A stretch of DNA of 64,000 nucleotides, taken from contig NZ_FUXC01000002.1 in NCBI RefSeq assembly GCF_900167025.1, forward strand, positions 248,001 through 312,000, in the 5' to 3' direction. The number at the start of each line of letters is the position of its first letter. Position 1 is the first letter of the stretch. Positions 1 to 8,551 of this stretch are shown here, piece after piece. The notes under the pieces are model-generated. The model ran no database searches and was not told the DNA's origin. It worked only from the letters and a program-made list of their open reading frames with translations. The translations under genes were made by a program, and so were the position numbers. Origin of the DNA: Treponema berlinense (GTDB lineage: Bacteria; Spirochaetota; Spirochaetia; Treponematales; Treponemataceae).

Positions 1-480
1 ATTGCACCGGAATTTAACGAAAAAAAAATCAAGGTTGAATCCAAACTTTGCAAAGAGGATCCAAAACTTTTAATTGACGAAAAGCTTTTTAGAGAAGTTT
101 TGGTAAATATTGCTCAAAACGCGCTTGCTGCAATCGAAGAGCGTTTCCGCACAAGCATAAAGACAAATGCTTTTGAAGAAGTGTTTTTTGGAAAAATTCT
201 CATAAAAACAGAGACAAAAGATGATAAATTTATTCTGAAAATTTCGGACAACGGAACAGGAATGAGCGAAGAAGTAAAATCCCGAATTTTTGAGCCTTAT
301 TATACGACAAAAGCAAACGGCACAGGTTTGGGAATGGCTATGTCCTATAAAATCATAAAAGAATTTTCTGGAGATATTAGCGTTGATTCAGTTTTGGGAG
401 AAGGTTCAGAATTTACGATTACAATTCCAATTCCGCAGACGCAGAAAAAACTTTTGACCCACGATGAGGAAGTCAGATGA
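1..480 (+). CDS. Sensor histidine kinase, C-terminal part (cut by window edge)
   Basis: The frame is open from base 1, so only the last 159 residues are visible. They form a GHKL ATPase domain: an N box (VNIAQNAL) at about residues 34-41, a G1 box (SDNGTGMS) near 82-89 and a G2 box (GTGLGMAM) near 108-115. The protein ends soon after the fold. It shares the four bases ATGA with the next gene, a sigma-54-type response regulator, so the two form a translationally coupled two-component pair of the NtrB/NtrC or AtoS/AtoC kind. The sensor and the phosphorylated histidine lie outside the window, so the signal is unknown. The ATG-like start at 100 is internal (a TTG codon) and is not the real start. 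Confidence 0.93.
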   Translation: MAPEFNEKKIKVESKLCKEDPKLLIDEKLFREVLVNIAQNALAAIEERFRTSIKTNAFEEVFFGKILIKTETKDDKFILKISDNGTGMSEEVKSRIFEPYYTTKANGTGLGMAMSYKIIKEFSGDISVDSVLGEGSEFTITIPIPQTQKKLLTHDEEVR

Positions 481-1844
481 AATTTACACTTTTGGTAATT
501 GATGATGAAAAAAATATTCGTGAAGGGCTTGCCGCCGACTTTGAAATGGACGGTTATGATGTAAAAATTGCTGCAAACGGCGACGAAGGGCTGGAATTTC
601 TTTCAAAAGGCGATATTGACCTTGTAATTACAGATTTGAGAATGCCGGGAACAAGCGGAGAAGACGTCTTAAAAAAAGTAACACGCGAAATGCCGGGAAT
701 TCCTGTAATTGTTTTGACAGGCCACGGTTCAATTGACGCCGCCGTGTCTGCAATGCAAAACGGTGCCTACGATTTTTTGACAAAGCCTCTCAATCTTGAG
801 CATCTGGAACTTGTTGTAAAGCGGGCGTTAAAGGGCAGGGAACTCAGCTTGCAGCATCAGGAACTTTTGTCCGAAGTTAAGTCAAAATCGTCAGACAATA
901 TGATTGGAAAAAGTCCTTCTCTTCAAAAAGTAAACAATCTTATAAACAAGGTTGCAGATTCAAAGATAAGCATATTGATAACAGGCGAAAGTGGCGTTGG
1001 AAAAGAAGTTGTAGCGGACGCGATTCAGCAAAAATCTTCAAGACGGGACAAGCCTTTTATAAAAGTGCACTGCGCGGCTTTAAGCGAGTCTTTGCTTGAA
1101 AGCGAACTTTTCGGTCATGAAAAAGGGGCTTTTACCGGCGCCGAAACTTTGCATAAAGGAAAATTTGAGCTTGCTGACGGCGGAACAATTTTTTTGGACG
1201 AAATCGGCGAAATAAATCCTGGAGTTCAGGTTAAACTTTTAAGAGTTTTGCAGGAAAAAAAGTTTGAGCGCGTTGGCGGAGAAAAAACGATTGAGGTCGA
1301 TGTCCGCGTAATTTCTGCCACAAACAAAACTCTCGAAGACGAGGTAAAACAAAAGCATTTCCGCGAAGATCTTTATTTTCGTCTTAAAGGAATTGAAATT
1401 ATGGTACCGCCATTGCGTGAGCGAAAAGACGATATTCCGCTTTTGCTAAACAATTTTCTTTTAAAATATAACAAGGAAAACAACAAGAATATAAAAGGCT
1501 TTTCTAATTCTGCAAAAAATATTCTTTTCAATTATGATTGGCCAGGAAACGTGCGTGAACTTCAGCATTGCGTGGAAAGTGCCGTCGTCATGGCGAGCGG
1601 AGATGAAATTCAGGCGGAAGACCTGACGATTAAACTTGAAGACAAAAAAAACAGTTCGGGAATTCTGGTGCCTTATGGAATTAGCCTTGAAGATGCCGAA
1701 AAAATGATTATCCTTGAAAATCTTGAATCTAACAACGGAAACAAAACAAAGACAGCGGATATTTTAAAAATCGGAAGAAAAACTCTTCATCGAAAACTGA
1801 ACGAATACGGTCTTGTAACAAGTTCCGGGCCGGAAGAAGAATAA
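477..1844 (+). CDS. Sigma-54-dependent response regulator, NtrC family
   Basis: A 455-residue transcription activator with three domains. The receiver (1-120) has the acidic pair D9/D10, phosphoacceptor D53 in TDLRMPG and the conserved lysine of LTKPL near 102. The AAA+ domain (about 140-370) has Walker A GESGVGKE, an intact sigma-54 contact loop GAFTGA and Walker B TIFLDEIGE. A Fis-type helix-turn-helix sits at the C-terminus (KTKTADILKIGRKTLHRKL). The start overlaps the kinase stop (ATGA). An intact GAFTGA predicts true sigma-54 activation. Targets are unknown, and I could not place a -24/-12 promoter in this window with confidence. Confidence 0.95.
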   Translation: MKFTLLVIDDEKNIREGLAADFEMDGYDVKIAANGDEGLEFLSKGDIDLVITDLRMPGTSGEDVLKKVTREMPGIPVIVLTGHGSIDAAVSAMQNGAYDFLTKPLNLEHLELVVKRALKGRELSLQHQELLSEVKSKSSDNMIGKSPSLQKVNNLINKVADSKISILITGESGVGKEVVADAIQQKSSRRDKPFIKVHCAALSESLLESELFGHEKGAFTGAETLHKGKFELADGGTIFLDEIGEINPGVQVKLLRVLQEKKFERVGGEKTIEVDVRVISATNKTLEDEVKQKHFREDLYFRLKGIEIMVPPLRERKDDIPLLLNNFLLKYNKENNKNIKGFSNSAKNILFNYDWPGNVRELQHCVESAVVMASGDEIQAEDLTIKLEDKKNSSGILVPYGISLEDAEKMIILENLESNNGNKTKTADILKIGRKTLHRKLNEYGLVTSSGPEEE

Positions 1845-1912
1845 TTTTTAGCAGATTAAAATCAAAATCTTGCTTTTAACGCCGTTTTTTTTCAGACCTT
1901 TAAGTTTTTTGC

Positions 1913-2329
1913 TTAAAACTTGGAAAACCACTCTTCGAGAATTTTCCAGTTTGAGAGAATTTGTTCTGTTTTTTCTTGTGTAATTTTTCTCATAGTTTCG
2001 TTGTCGGCGTTTTTGTCAGGATGAAATCGCATAAGTTTTTTTCTAAACTGCTTTTTTGCGTCTTCTAAAGACATTTCGTCTGTTATGCCGATTATTTTCG
2101 CTGCTTTTTGAATTTCTGTTCCTGCGTTTTTTAGTAAAATTTTATTTTTATGCGGACTTTTTTCATGGGGATTTTTTTTCTCTTCCTGAACAGGATCGAT
2201 GATTTTTTCTTTTTCGTAAGATTTTTGTTGCGTATTTTGAGCGGAATAGGGGTTTTCGTAAAAAAAATTGCCGGAATCAAGCGCTTCGCTGAGCAGTTCT
2301 CCCAGTTTGTCATACATTGAATCCGGCAT
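1913..2329 (-). CDS. J-domain protein (DnaJ-like co-chaperone)
   Basis: A 138-residue protein. Its last 60 residues are a J domain with the HPD tripeptide (FHPDKN, near residues 99-104) needed to stimulate DnaK ATPase. The first 75 residues are polar, Lys/Glu/Asn-rich and probably unstructured; there is no Gly/Phe region or zinc domain, so it is not DnaJ itself. The start ATG at 2329 has a weak GGAAA upstream. It lies 27 bp downstream of glgC on the same strand, so the two may be co-transcribed. Placing the J domain at the C-terminus is unusual but seen in small specialised co-chaperones. The client is unknown. Confidence 0.8.
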   Translation of the reverse strand: MPDSMYDKLGELLSEALDSGNFFYENPYSAQNTQQKSYEKEKIIDPVQEEKKNPHEKSPHKNKILLKNAGTEIQKAAKIIGITDEMSLEDAKKQFRKKLMRFHPDKNADNETMRKITQEKTEQILSNWKILEEWFSKF

Positions 2330-2356
2330 TTTGCGTATTTCCTTTTGTTTTATTTT

Positions 2357-3652
2357 TTAGATAATTGTTCCGGCAGGAATTACAGTGCCTTTTCTGATTA
2401 CGATAATGCCGTCTGCAGCGTAGAAAAGTCCGTGGTCGCCATCTTCGTATTTTTTGCCGCTTATGTTAATCTGGCAGTTGTCGCCGATTGCCGCATTTTT
2501 GTCGATGATTGTGCTTGCAATTTTGCAGTTTTTGCCGATTCCGATATTTGGCTTTCCGATTTCTTCATTCTTCTTTTTTTTGTCTTCTGTTTCGTAGAAG
2601 TCTGAACCCATCATAATTACGTCATTTAATTTACTGCCATTTTCGATTACAGAACGAACTCCGATTACAGAGTGCTTGAGTTTTGCTTTTGTAATTACAC
2701 AGCCTTCTGAAGTCAAAGAATTTTCAATTTCTGCACCGTTGATTTTTGATGGCGGAAGATTTCTCATATGAGTGTAAATTGGCTCTTCAACGTCATAAAG
2801 GTTGAAAGCTGGATTGTATTCTGTCAATTCGAGGGTCGCATTGTAGAAACTTCTGATTGTTCCAATATCTTCCCAATAACCGTCAAAAATATAAGAATTT
2901 ACTTTTTTTGTTTTGATTGATTTTGGAATGATTTCTTTTCCGAAGTCTGTATAGCTGTTATCCAAGGCTTCTTCCATTGTCTTTGCGTTGAAAATGTAAA
3001 TTCCCATCGAAGCAAGATATTCTTTTTCTGGAGGAAGGTCGCCGCGCGCATTCTGAGGAATTTTCCAGTCAGAAATGTCCAAATCTTTTGCAGGCTTTTC
3101 CTGGAATGCCGTAATCTTGTTTTTTGAGTCTATTTTCATAATTCCAAAGCCGGAAGCATCCTGACGGTTTACTGCTGTTGTAGCAATCGTAATGTCAGCT
3201 CCGCTTTGAATATGGCTGTCCATAAAATCTTTTAAATTCATTCTGTAAAGCTGGTCGCCTGAAAGAATTATGTAATGCGTAGGATTAGCCGACTTAAAGT
3301 GAATCATATTTTTGCGTACAGCATCTGCCGTTCCTTCAAACCAGCCAGAATTTTCCAGTGTCTGTTCAGCCGCGAGAATTTCTACAAATCCGCCGGAAAA
3401 ATTGTCGAAATTGTAGGTCTTTGTAATGTGATGGTGCAAAGAAGCGCTGTTAAACTGAGTAAGCAGATAAATTTTTCTGTAACCTGAATTGATGCAGTTG
3501 GAAATTGGAATGTCAACGATTCTGTATTTTCCGCCAAAAGGTACTGCTGGTTTTGAACGCTCCTTTGTGAGAGGATAGAGTCGGGTTCCTTTTCCACCTC
3601 CCAGAATAATTGCAATTACCCTTGTTTTTTCTGATGTGTTTTTTGTGCTCAT
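2357..3652 (-). CDS. glgC: Glucose-1-phosphate adenylyltransferase
   Basis: Makes ADP-glucose from glucose-1-phosphate and ATP, the committed step of bacterial glycogen synthesis. The 431 residues match the usual GlgC length. The N-terminus has the nucleotide loop GGGKGTRLYPLT followed by RSKPAVPFGGKYR; the middle has LSGDQLYRM and FGIMKID. The C-terminal third is a left-handed beta-helix with hexapeptide repeats (for example IGKNCKIASTIIDKNAAIGD). The start ATG has GGGAG seven bases upstream. No other glycogen genes adjoin it; malQ lies about 19 kb away. Confidence 0.95.
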   Translation of the reverse strand: MSTKNTSEKTRVIAIILGGGKGTRLYPLTKERSKPAVPFGGKYRIVDIPISNCINSGYRKIYLLTQFNSASLHHHITKTYNFDNFSGGFVEILAAEQTLENSGWFEGTADAVRKNMIHFKSANPTHYIILSGDQLYRMNLKDFMDSHIQSGADITIATTAVNRQDASGFGIMKIDSKNKITAFQEKPAKDLDISDWKIPQNARGDLPPEKEYLASMGIYIFNAKTMEEALDNSYTDFGKEIIPKSIKTKKVNSYIFDGYWEDIGTIRSFYNATLELTEYNPAFNLYDVEEPIYTHMRNLPPSKINGAEIENSLTSEGCVITKAKLKHSVIGVRSVIENGSKLNDVIMMGSDFYETEDKKKKNEEIGKPNIGIGKNCKIASTIIDKNAAIGDNCQINISGKKYEDGDHGLFYAADGIIVIRKGTVIPAGTII

Positions 3653-3768
3653 AAGTGACTCCCATATTTCGCTGCAACATTCATTGCATATTTTTTAATA
3701 TATCTAATTATAAATCTAGTTTTTTTAGTTTTCAAACAAATTTGAACCAGGATTTTATTATTGCCTGT

Positions 3769-5226
3769 TTATTTATGGTCGTCGCTTTTTTTATCTTCAG
3801 TTTTTTCGTTTTTATCCGCCGAATCATCTTTTTTTTCAGAATCAAGATTCTCCGGATTGTCCAAAAGTTCCTTAAACTCGTTTTGTGGCATAGGTTTTGC
3901 ATAGAAATAGCCTTGAACAATGTCGCAGCCCATCTTTTTTAACAGCGCAGACTGTTTTGCATCTTCAACACCTTCTGCAACTGTCGCCATATCCAAATTT
4001 TTTGCCATGTTTATGACAGAATTTATGATTATGTGCTCTTTTTCCGTATTTTGAGTGTTTAGGAACTCTTTGTCGAGTTTTATTACATTTGCCGGCAAGT
4101 CTTTTAAAAGACTGAGAGAAGAAAATCCAGAACCAAAATCATCGACAGAAATAGAAAATCCTGCGTTTTTAATTTCGTTCATAGCTTTTAAAAGACGATC
4201 TTTATTGTCCATCATCAGGCTTTCTGTAAGCTCGATTTCGATTTTTGAAGGCGCAATTTCGTATTTTGAAGCAATATCGTGGTAAATTTTTGCAACATCT
4301 GGATTATAAAGCTGGACTCTCGAAAGGTTGCAGCTGATTGTAAAAGGCTGTTTTTCTTTTTTATCTTTTTGAGATTTGTTCCAGCGGTCAAGAAACTGGC
4401 AGACGTTTTCAAACACGAGCAAATCGATTTTTTCAATAAAACCGTTTTTTTCAAACATCGGAACAAAATATGAAGGCGACAAAAGTCCTCTTTTTTTGTG
4501 ATTCCAGCGGACAAGGGCTTCTGCGCCGATTATTTTTTCTGTATTGAAGAGGAATTTTGGCTGGTAGTAAACGACAAATTCGTTTTCCTTAAACGCCCTT
4601 TCCATGTCAAAAATTATATCTTTTTCAAGCTGGCTGTTAATTTCCATTTGGGAAGTAAAAACGCAGATTCTCTTTGGATTCAGGCTTGATTTTCCGAGCT
4701 TTCTTGCAGTCTGAGCCTTGTCCAAAATCATCAGCGGCTCTTCGTTTGGATCTTTTATCTCGTAAACACCGACTGAAAATTCAATTTTAAAATGCTGAGG
4801 CAAAAGTTTTTTGATTTTGTCGTTTACGGTTGTCATTGTTACGATTATGTCCTCGAGAACAGGAAGAACCGTCGACTTAATGAGGAAGGCAAAGTTGTCG
4901 TTGTAGTTTCTGCACAGAAGCGAGCCTTTTGGAGCGGTTTTGCTAAAAAGTGAACCAAGTTCCGACAAAAGCTTGTTTCCGTTGTCCTGACCGAAAACCT
5001 GAGTTATGTAACGGAAAGAATTGATGTCGAGCGAAACGAGGGAATACTGGACATTTTTTGCTTTTTTTATAGTTTTTTTTACCTCGGCAAGAAACTTCTT
5101 TGTAGTTAAAAGTCCTGTAAGGTCGTCCCTAAAAAGACTTTTTTTTAACCATCTGACAGCAAAAATAAGTGCTGCTGTCAAAATTAACAATATAGCTATA
5201 AAAATTGATATAAAAATTTTATTCAC
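3769..5226 (-). CDS. Membrane-anchored degenerate GGDEF plus EAL-domain protein
   Basis: A 485-residue cyclic-di-GMP protein. One membrane helix (about 5-27) is followed by a GGDEF-fold domain starting FRDDLTGLLT. Its active-site loop reads RNYNDNFAF where GGDEF is expected, so diguanylate cyclase activity is very probably lost. The EAL domain (about 225-465) keeps AEALVRW, IELTESLM, DDFGSGFSSL, KLDKEF and VAEGVED, so phosphodiesterase activity is plausible. The C-terminal 20 residues are Asp/Lys/Glu-rich. The start is GTG at 5226 with no clear Shine-Dalgarno. It reads away from the flagellar rod operon, so a role in motility switching is possible but is inference. Confidence 0.9.
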   Translation of the reverse strand: MNKIFISIFIAILLILTAALIFAVRWLKKSLFRDDLTGLLTTKKFLAEVKKTIKKAKNVQYSLVSLDINSFRYITQVFGQDNGNKLLSELGSLFSKTAPKGSLLCRNYNDNFAFLIKSTVLPVLEDIIVTMTTVNDKIKKLLPQHFKIEFSVGVYEIKDPNEEPLMILDKAQTARKLGKSSLNPKRICVFTSQMEINSQLEKDIIFDMERAFKENEFVVYYQPKFLFNTEKIIGAEALVRWNHKKRGLLSPSYFVPMFEKNGFIEKIDLLVFENVCQFLDRWNKSQKDKKEKQPFTISCNLSRVQLYNPDVAKIYHDIASKYEIAPSKIEIELTESLMMDNKDRLLKAMNEIKNAGFSISVDDFGSGFSSLSLLKDLPANVIKLDKEFLNTQNTEKEHIIINSVINMAKNLDMATVAEGVEDAKQSALLKKMGCDIVQGYFYAKPMPQNEFKELLDNPENLDSEKKDDSADKNEKTEDKKSDDHK

Positions 5227-5515
5227 GATAAACCAACTGTTTTTAAGTCAAACTCAAGCCGTATAAATACAAAGATAATTATAACACTTTTTCTTTAATT
5301 ATTCTAAAAAAATTTAACTTAATTTAAAAACAAATCAACAAATTTCTTAATTTTGGATAAAGTGGAGCTTTTTGAAAAAAATCGGTGCTAAAAAGCGCAT
5401 TGACCGGTCAGAGCGAAAAATGCGGTCAAATTCAAAATCAAATTGCTAAACTCAAAAAAACTGGTTTCCGATAATAAAAGTGTAGCGTATTTTTTTGCGT
5501 TTTTTGGGAGCGAAT
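5227..5515. other. Divergent intergenic region before the flagellar operon
   Basis: This AT-rich 289-bp spacer separates the GGDEF/EAL gene (minus) from flgF (plus). It holds a perfect 10-bp palindrome TGACCGGTCA at 5401-5410, a related half site (TGCGGTCA) about 20 bp further on, and a sigma-28-type promoter at 5447-5474. I see no reading frame of note in it. Confidence 0.6.
5447..5474 (+). promoter_or_regulatory. Sigma-28 (FliA-type) flagellar promoter candidate
   Basis: TAAA at 5447-5450 and CCGATAA at 5468-5474 are separated by 17 bp. The enterobacterial FliA consensus TAAA-N15-GCCGATAA leaves 16 bp in the same measure, so the spacing is one base long. It lies about 40 bp before the flgF start and fits control of a late or middle flagellar operon. 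Confidence 0.6.
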
Positions 5516-6310
5516 ATGATTAGAGGTTTGTACATTGGTTCGAGCGGAATGAATGCTCAGCAGAACAGGCTTGATGCTATTTCTAATAATCTGGCAAACG
5601 TCGATACTGCCGGTTATAAAAGCGATATTTCTGTAAGCAAGTCTTTTCCGGAACTTCTTTTAAGACGAACTCAGGCGGACGGCGTTTATAAAACTTCCGT
5701 AGGCTCGGCAGATGTTGCTCCGATTATTGGAAAACTCGGCCTTGGTGTTGAAACAAACGAAAATTTTACAAAATTTGAACAGGGCTCTTTCCGTTCTACA
5801 AATTCTGCTTCCGACATGGCTTTAAGCGGCGAAGGTTTTTTTGCTGTTCAAACTCCAGTTGGTGAACGCTACACAAGAAACGGTAATTTCTTGCTCGGAA
5901 AAGAAGGAATTCTTGAAACAAAAGACGGCTATCCTCTCATGGGCGAAAATGGCGCAATTCATGTTGAGGACGATAAATTTACCGTAAACGAAGACGGAAT
6001 GATTTATTCAAAAGATGGAGAACTTATTGACCGCATAAAAGTTGTTCGTTTTGACAATGAGCGCTACCTTAAAAAAATGGGAAACAGTTTGTGGTCAAGC
6101 AATGATATTTCTGGAGAGGCTTATGTTGCTGAAGGACTTGAGCGCCCTAAAATGATGCAGGGATATATGGAAACAAGCAACGTAAATGTTGTAAACGAAA
6201 TGGTAAAAATGATTGAAGTAAACCGCGCTTACGAAGCGAGCCAGAAAACAATTCAGAGCGAAGATTCGATGATGTCTACTCTTTGGACAAAAGTCGCTGC
6301 TTATCGTTAA
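5516..6310 (+). CDS. flgF: Flagellar basal-body rod protein FlgF-like
   Basis: A 264-residue rod/hook-family protein of the periplasmic flagellum. It has the N-terminal signature GMNAQQNRLDAISNNLANVDTAGYK (given in parts: GMNAQQ, ISNNLANV, DTAGYK) and a C-terminal coil ending NVVNEMVKMIEVNRAYEASQ. It forms part of the proximal rod. The ATG at 5516 with GGGAG five bases upstream is preferred over an upstream TTG in the same frame. It is the first gene of flgF-flgG-rod-binding protein and follows a sigma-28-type promoter. FlgF and FlgG paralogues are hard to tell apart; order and similarity support FlgF here. Confidence 0.88.
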   Translation: MIRGLYIGSSGMNAQQNRLDAISNNLANVDTAGYKSDISVSKSFPELLLRRTQADGVYKTSVGSADVAPIIGKLGLGVETNENFTKFEQGSFRSTNSASDMALSGEGFFAVQTPVGERYTRNGNFLLGKEGILETKDGYPLMGENGAIHVEDDKFTVNEDGMIYSKDGELIDRIKVVRFDNERYLKKMGNSLWSSNDISGEAYVAEGLERPKMMQGYMETSNVNVVNEMVKMIEVNRAYEASQKTIQSEDSMMSTLWTKVAAYR

Positions 6311-6328
6311 TTTTAGGAGGGGCAAAAA

Positions 6329-7123
6329 ATGGTAAGAAGTTTGTGGACGGCCGCAACTGGAATGAACGGCCAGCAGTCTAATATCGATGCAATTTCAAAC
6401 AACCTTTCAAATGTAAACACGACAGGTTTTAAACAGCAGCGTGTTGAATTTGAGGATCTTTTATATCAGAACGTAAAACTTGCAGGCACTCCTGCAACGG
6501 AAGACACTGTGACTCCTGTTGGAATACAGCAGGGTAGCGGTGTAAAAGTAGCCGCAACCCAGAGAATTTTCAGCCAGGGTTCTTTGCAGAACACTGGAGT
6601 TGATACGGATATTGCTGTTGTAGGCGACGGTTTTTTCCGTGTTCAGCAGTATGATGGAAGTTTTGCCTATACCCGCGACGGTTCTTTTAAGGTTGATATG
6701 AACGGTCAGCTTGTAAATTCAAACGGTTTGCGCGTTATGCCGGAAGTTGTTTTGCCAGATGGTTACGACATTCACTCTCTTACCGTTACAGATGACGGTC
6801 GTGTAAGCGTAAAAATTTTTGGTCAGAATGACCCTATAGACGTAGCTCAGCTTGAAATTTACCGTTTCCCAAACAATGCCGGCCTTGAAGCCGCTGGAGA
6901 CAATCTTTACAAGGTGACAAACGCTTCCGGAGAGGCTGTTGCAGGTCGTCCGGGATATGACGGTTTTGGCGTTACAAAACATAAATTTGTTGAAATGTCG
7001 AATGTTTCTGTTGTAAACGAAATGGTTCAGATGATTGTTGCTCAGCGCGCTTACGAGTTTAACTCAAAGGCTATCCAGACGACGGATTCAATGCTCAGCA
7101 CGGCAGTAAACCTTAAACGCTAG
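6329..7123 (+). CDS. flgG: Flagellar distal rod protein
   Basis: A 264-residue distal rod protein. It starts MVRSLWTAATGMNGQQ, the classic FlgG N-terminus, and has SNNLSNVNTTGFKQQ; the C-terminus VSVVNEMVQMIVAQRAYEFNSK is split here as NEMVQMIVAQRAYEF. A strong Shine-Dalgarno, TAGGAGGGG, lies seven bases before the ATG, and the gap to flgF is 18 bp. The distal rod crosses toward the hook in the periplasm. Confidence 0.94.
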   Translation: MVRSLWTAATGMNGQQSNIDAISNNLSNVNTTGFKQQRVEFEDLLYQNVKLAGTPATEDTVTPVGIQQGSGVKVAATQRIFSQGSLQNTGVDTDIAVVGDGFFRVQQYDGSFAYTRDGSFKVDMNGQLVNSNGLRVMPEVVLPDGYDIHSLTVTDDGRVSVKIFGQNDPIDVAQLEIYRFPNNAGLEAAGDNLYKVTNASGEAVAGRPGYDGFGVTKHKFVEMSNVSVVNEMVQMIVAQRAYEFNSKAIQTTDSMLSTAVNLKR

Positions 7124-7145
7124 TTTTTTTTGAAGGTGAGTTAAA

Positions 7146-7679
7146 ATGATGACGGTCGGTGGAATCAGTTCAATAACAAACGGACAGGGCGCTTTTCAAG
7201 GTTCAAAAATCAGTGCCGAAAAAGGAAAATTTGAAGAGCTTGTGCGTTCCGTTTACGGAGAATCCTCTTCAATCGGAAAATCAGTTTCTTCCAGCCAGGT
7301 TTTGCCGGAAGGAAGATTGAATGGCGATTACGGAACAGGTTTTGCCAGAACTTTTAATTCTGCCGCCGACAAAAATTCTCACCCTGTCGGAGCCGCCGCA
7401 AATCAGGCAAATCCAAACGTAAAAACTCAAACCATTGACCGTACTTCAAAACTCTACGAAAAATCTCTCGAACTTGAATCTTATTTTGTAAAAATGATGG
7501 TGAGCCAGATGCGCAAAACCGTCGTAAAAGCCAGCGGCGAAAGCGATTTTGCTTCAAAAATGTACGAAGACATGCTTTTTGACGAATATTCAACGGCAAT
7601 GACAAAAAATGCCGGATTCGGACTTGCAGATCAGATGTACCTTCAGCTTGCCCAAAATCCGGTTAGCGTAGAAGCATAA
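7146..7679 (+). CDS. Flagellar rod-binding protein (FlgJ N-terminal domain type)
   Basis: A 177-residue protein whose C-terminal half (KSLELESYFVKMMVSQMRKTV and ASKMYEDMLFDEYSTAMTK, quoted in pieces: SYFVKMMVSQMRKT, MYEDMLFDEY) is the rod-binding domain found at the N-terminus of FlgJ. There is no muramidase domain, as in other spirochaetes. It probably acts as a rod cap or scaffold during rod assembly. The gene is 22 bp after flgG with AAGGTGAG before its ATG, so it belongs to the operon. The first 75 residues are Ser/Asn-rich and poorly structured. Confidence 0.85.
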   Translation: MMTVGGISSITNGQGAFQGSKISAEKGKFEELVRSVYGESSSIGKSVSSSQVLPEGRLNGDYGTGFARTFNSAADKNSHPVGAAANQANPNVKTQTIDRTSKLYEKSLELESYFVKMMVSQMRKTVVKASGESDFASKMYEDMLFDEYSTAMTKNAGFGLADQMYLQLAQNPVSVEA

Positions 7680-7682
7680 TTT

Positions 7683-8369
7683 TTACTTTGCGCCGTATAA
7701 ACTGTAGTAAGAATCCATTTCTTTTTTAATTTCGTCGGTAATTATTTTTTTGTCGCCGTTGGTGTAAAGGTATTCGATTACATCGTTCATTGAAACGATT
7801 GCGCGTGCAGGAAAACCGTACTTTTCAGAAATCACTTCAAGGGCTGCCTTGTCCGAGTCAGGAGCTTTTTCCATGCGGTTGAGAGAAACAATTTCGCCGA
7901 CAATTTTAATTCCGCCAGGGACTGTTTCCTGAGACTTGATTTTTGGATAAGTTTCTTCGATTGATTTTCCAGAAGTTGTAACATCTTCGATAATGACAAC
8001 CCTGTCACCGTCATTTATTTTGTAACCCAAAAGGCTTCCTTTGTCAGCGCCATGGTCTTTTTCTTCCTTGCGGTCAGAACAATATTTGATTTCTTTTCCG
8101 TAGAGCTCCGAATAGGCGAGGGCTGTGACTACAGCGAGCGGAATTCCTTTGTAAGCCGGTCCAAAAAATACGTCAAAATCATCTCCAAAATTGTCATGAA
8201 CGGCTTTTGCGTAAAATTCTCCGAGGCGTTTGAGTTGTCCGCCAGTAACATAGGCGCCGGCATTCATAAAAAACGGAGATTTGCGTCCAGATTTTAGGGT
8301 GAACGAACCGAATTTAAGCGCATTGCATTCAACCATAAAATCTATAAATTCTTTTTTGTAATCTTCCAT
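7683..8369 (-). CDS. pyrE: Orotate phosphoribosyltransferase
   Basis: Converts orotate and PRPP to orotidine-5'-phosphate in de novo pyrimidine synthesis. The 228 residues carry the PRPP-binding loop RVVIIEDVTTSGKSIEE and the substrate region FFGPAYKGIPLAV. The start ATG has AGGAG six bases upstream. It converges tightly on the flagellar operon: its stop lies four bases from the rod-binding protein stop. cdd lies upstream on the same strand, separated by a hairpin-rich element. Confidence 0.94.
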   Translation of the reverse strand: MEDYKKEFIDFMVECNALKFGSFTLKSGRKSPFFMNAGAYVTGGQLKRLGEFYAKAVHDNFGDDFDVFFGPAYKGIPLAVVTALAYSELYGKEIKYCSDRKEEKDHGADKGSLLGYKINDGDRVVIIEDVTTSGKSIEETYPKIKSQETVPGGIKIVGEIVSLNRMEKAPDSDKAALEVISEKYGFPARAIVSMNDVIEYLYTNGDKKIITDEIKKEMDSYYSLYGAK

Positions 8370-8435
8370 AAAATACTCCTGTTGATTAGTTCATGTATTT
8401 TACCGCAGATTAAAGCAGATTGAAAAGACATTTTT

Positions 8436-8546
8436 TATTTGACGGGCACCACGGCAGATAAAATCTGCCGTCGCTACGTCCGGGGTTCCGCGAAAAACCG
8501 CTCCATTGCTTCGCAACGGCTTCGCCGCCCCTTCCATCGCTGGTGC
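8436..8546. repeat. Multi-hairpin GC-rich intergenic element (E1)
   Basis: Between cdd and pyrE. It contains a perfect 9-bp stem ACGGCAGAT with an AAA loop (8451-8471), short hairpins TTGC-ttc-GCAA and GGC-ttc-GCC, and an outer inverted repeat GCACCA (8446-8451) with TGGTGC (8541-8546). It is much richer in G+C than its flanks. Same architecture as the elements at 18156, 22570, 31656, 35381, 39262, 54603 and 56680. Confidence 0.6.
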
Positions 8547-8551
8547 AAAAA

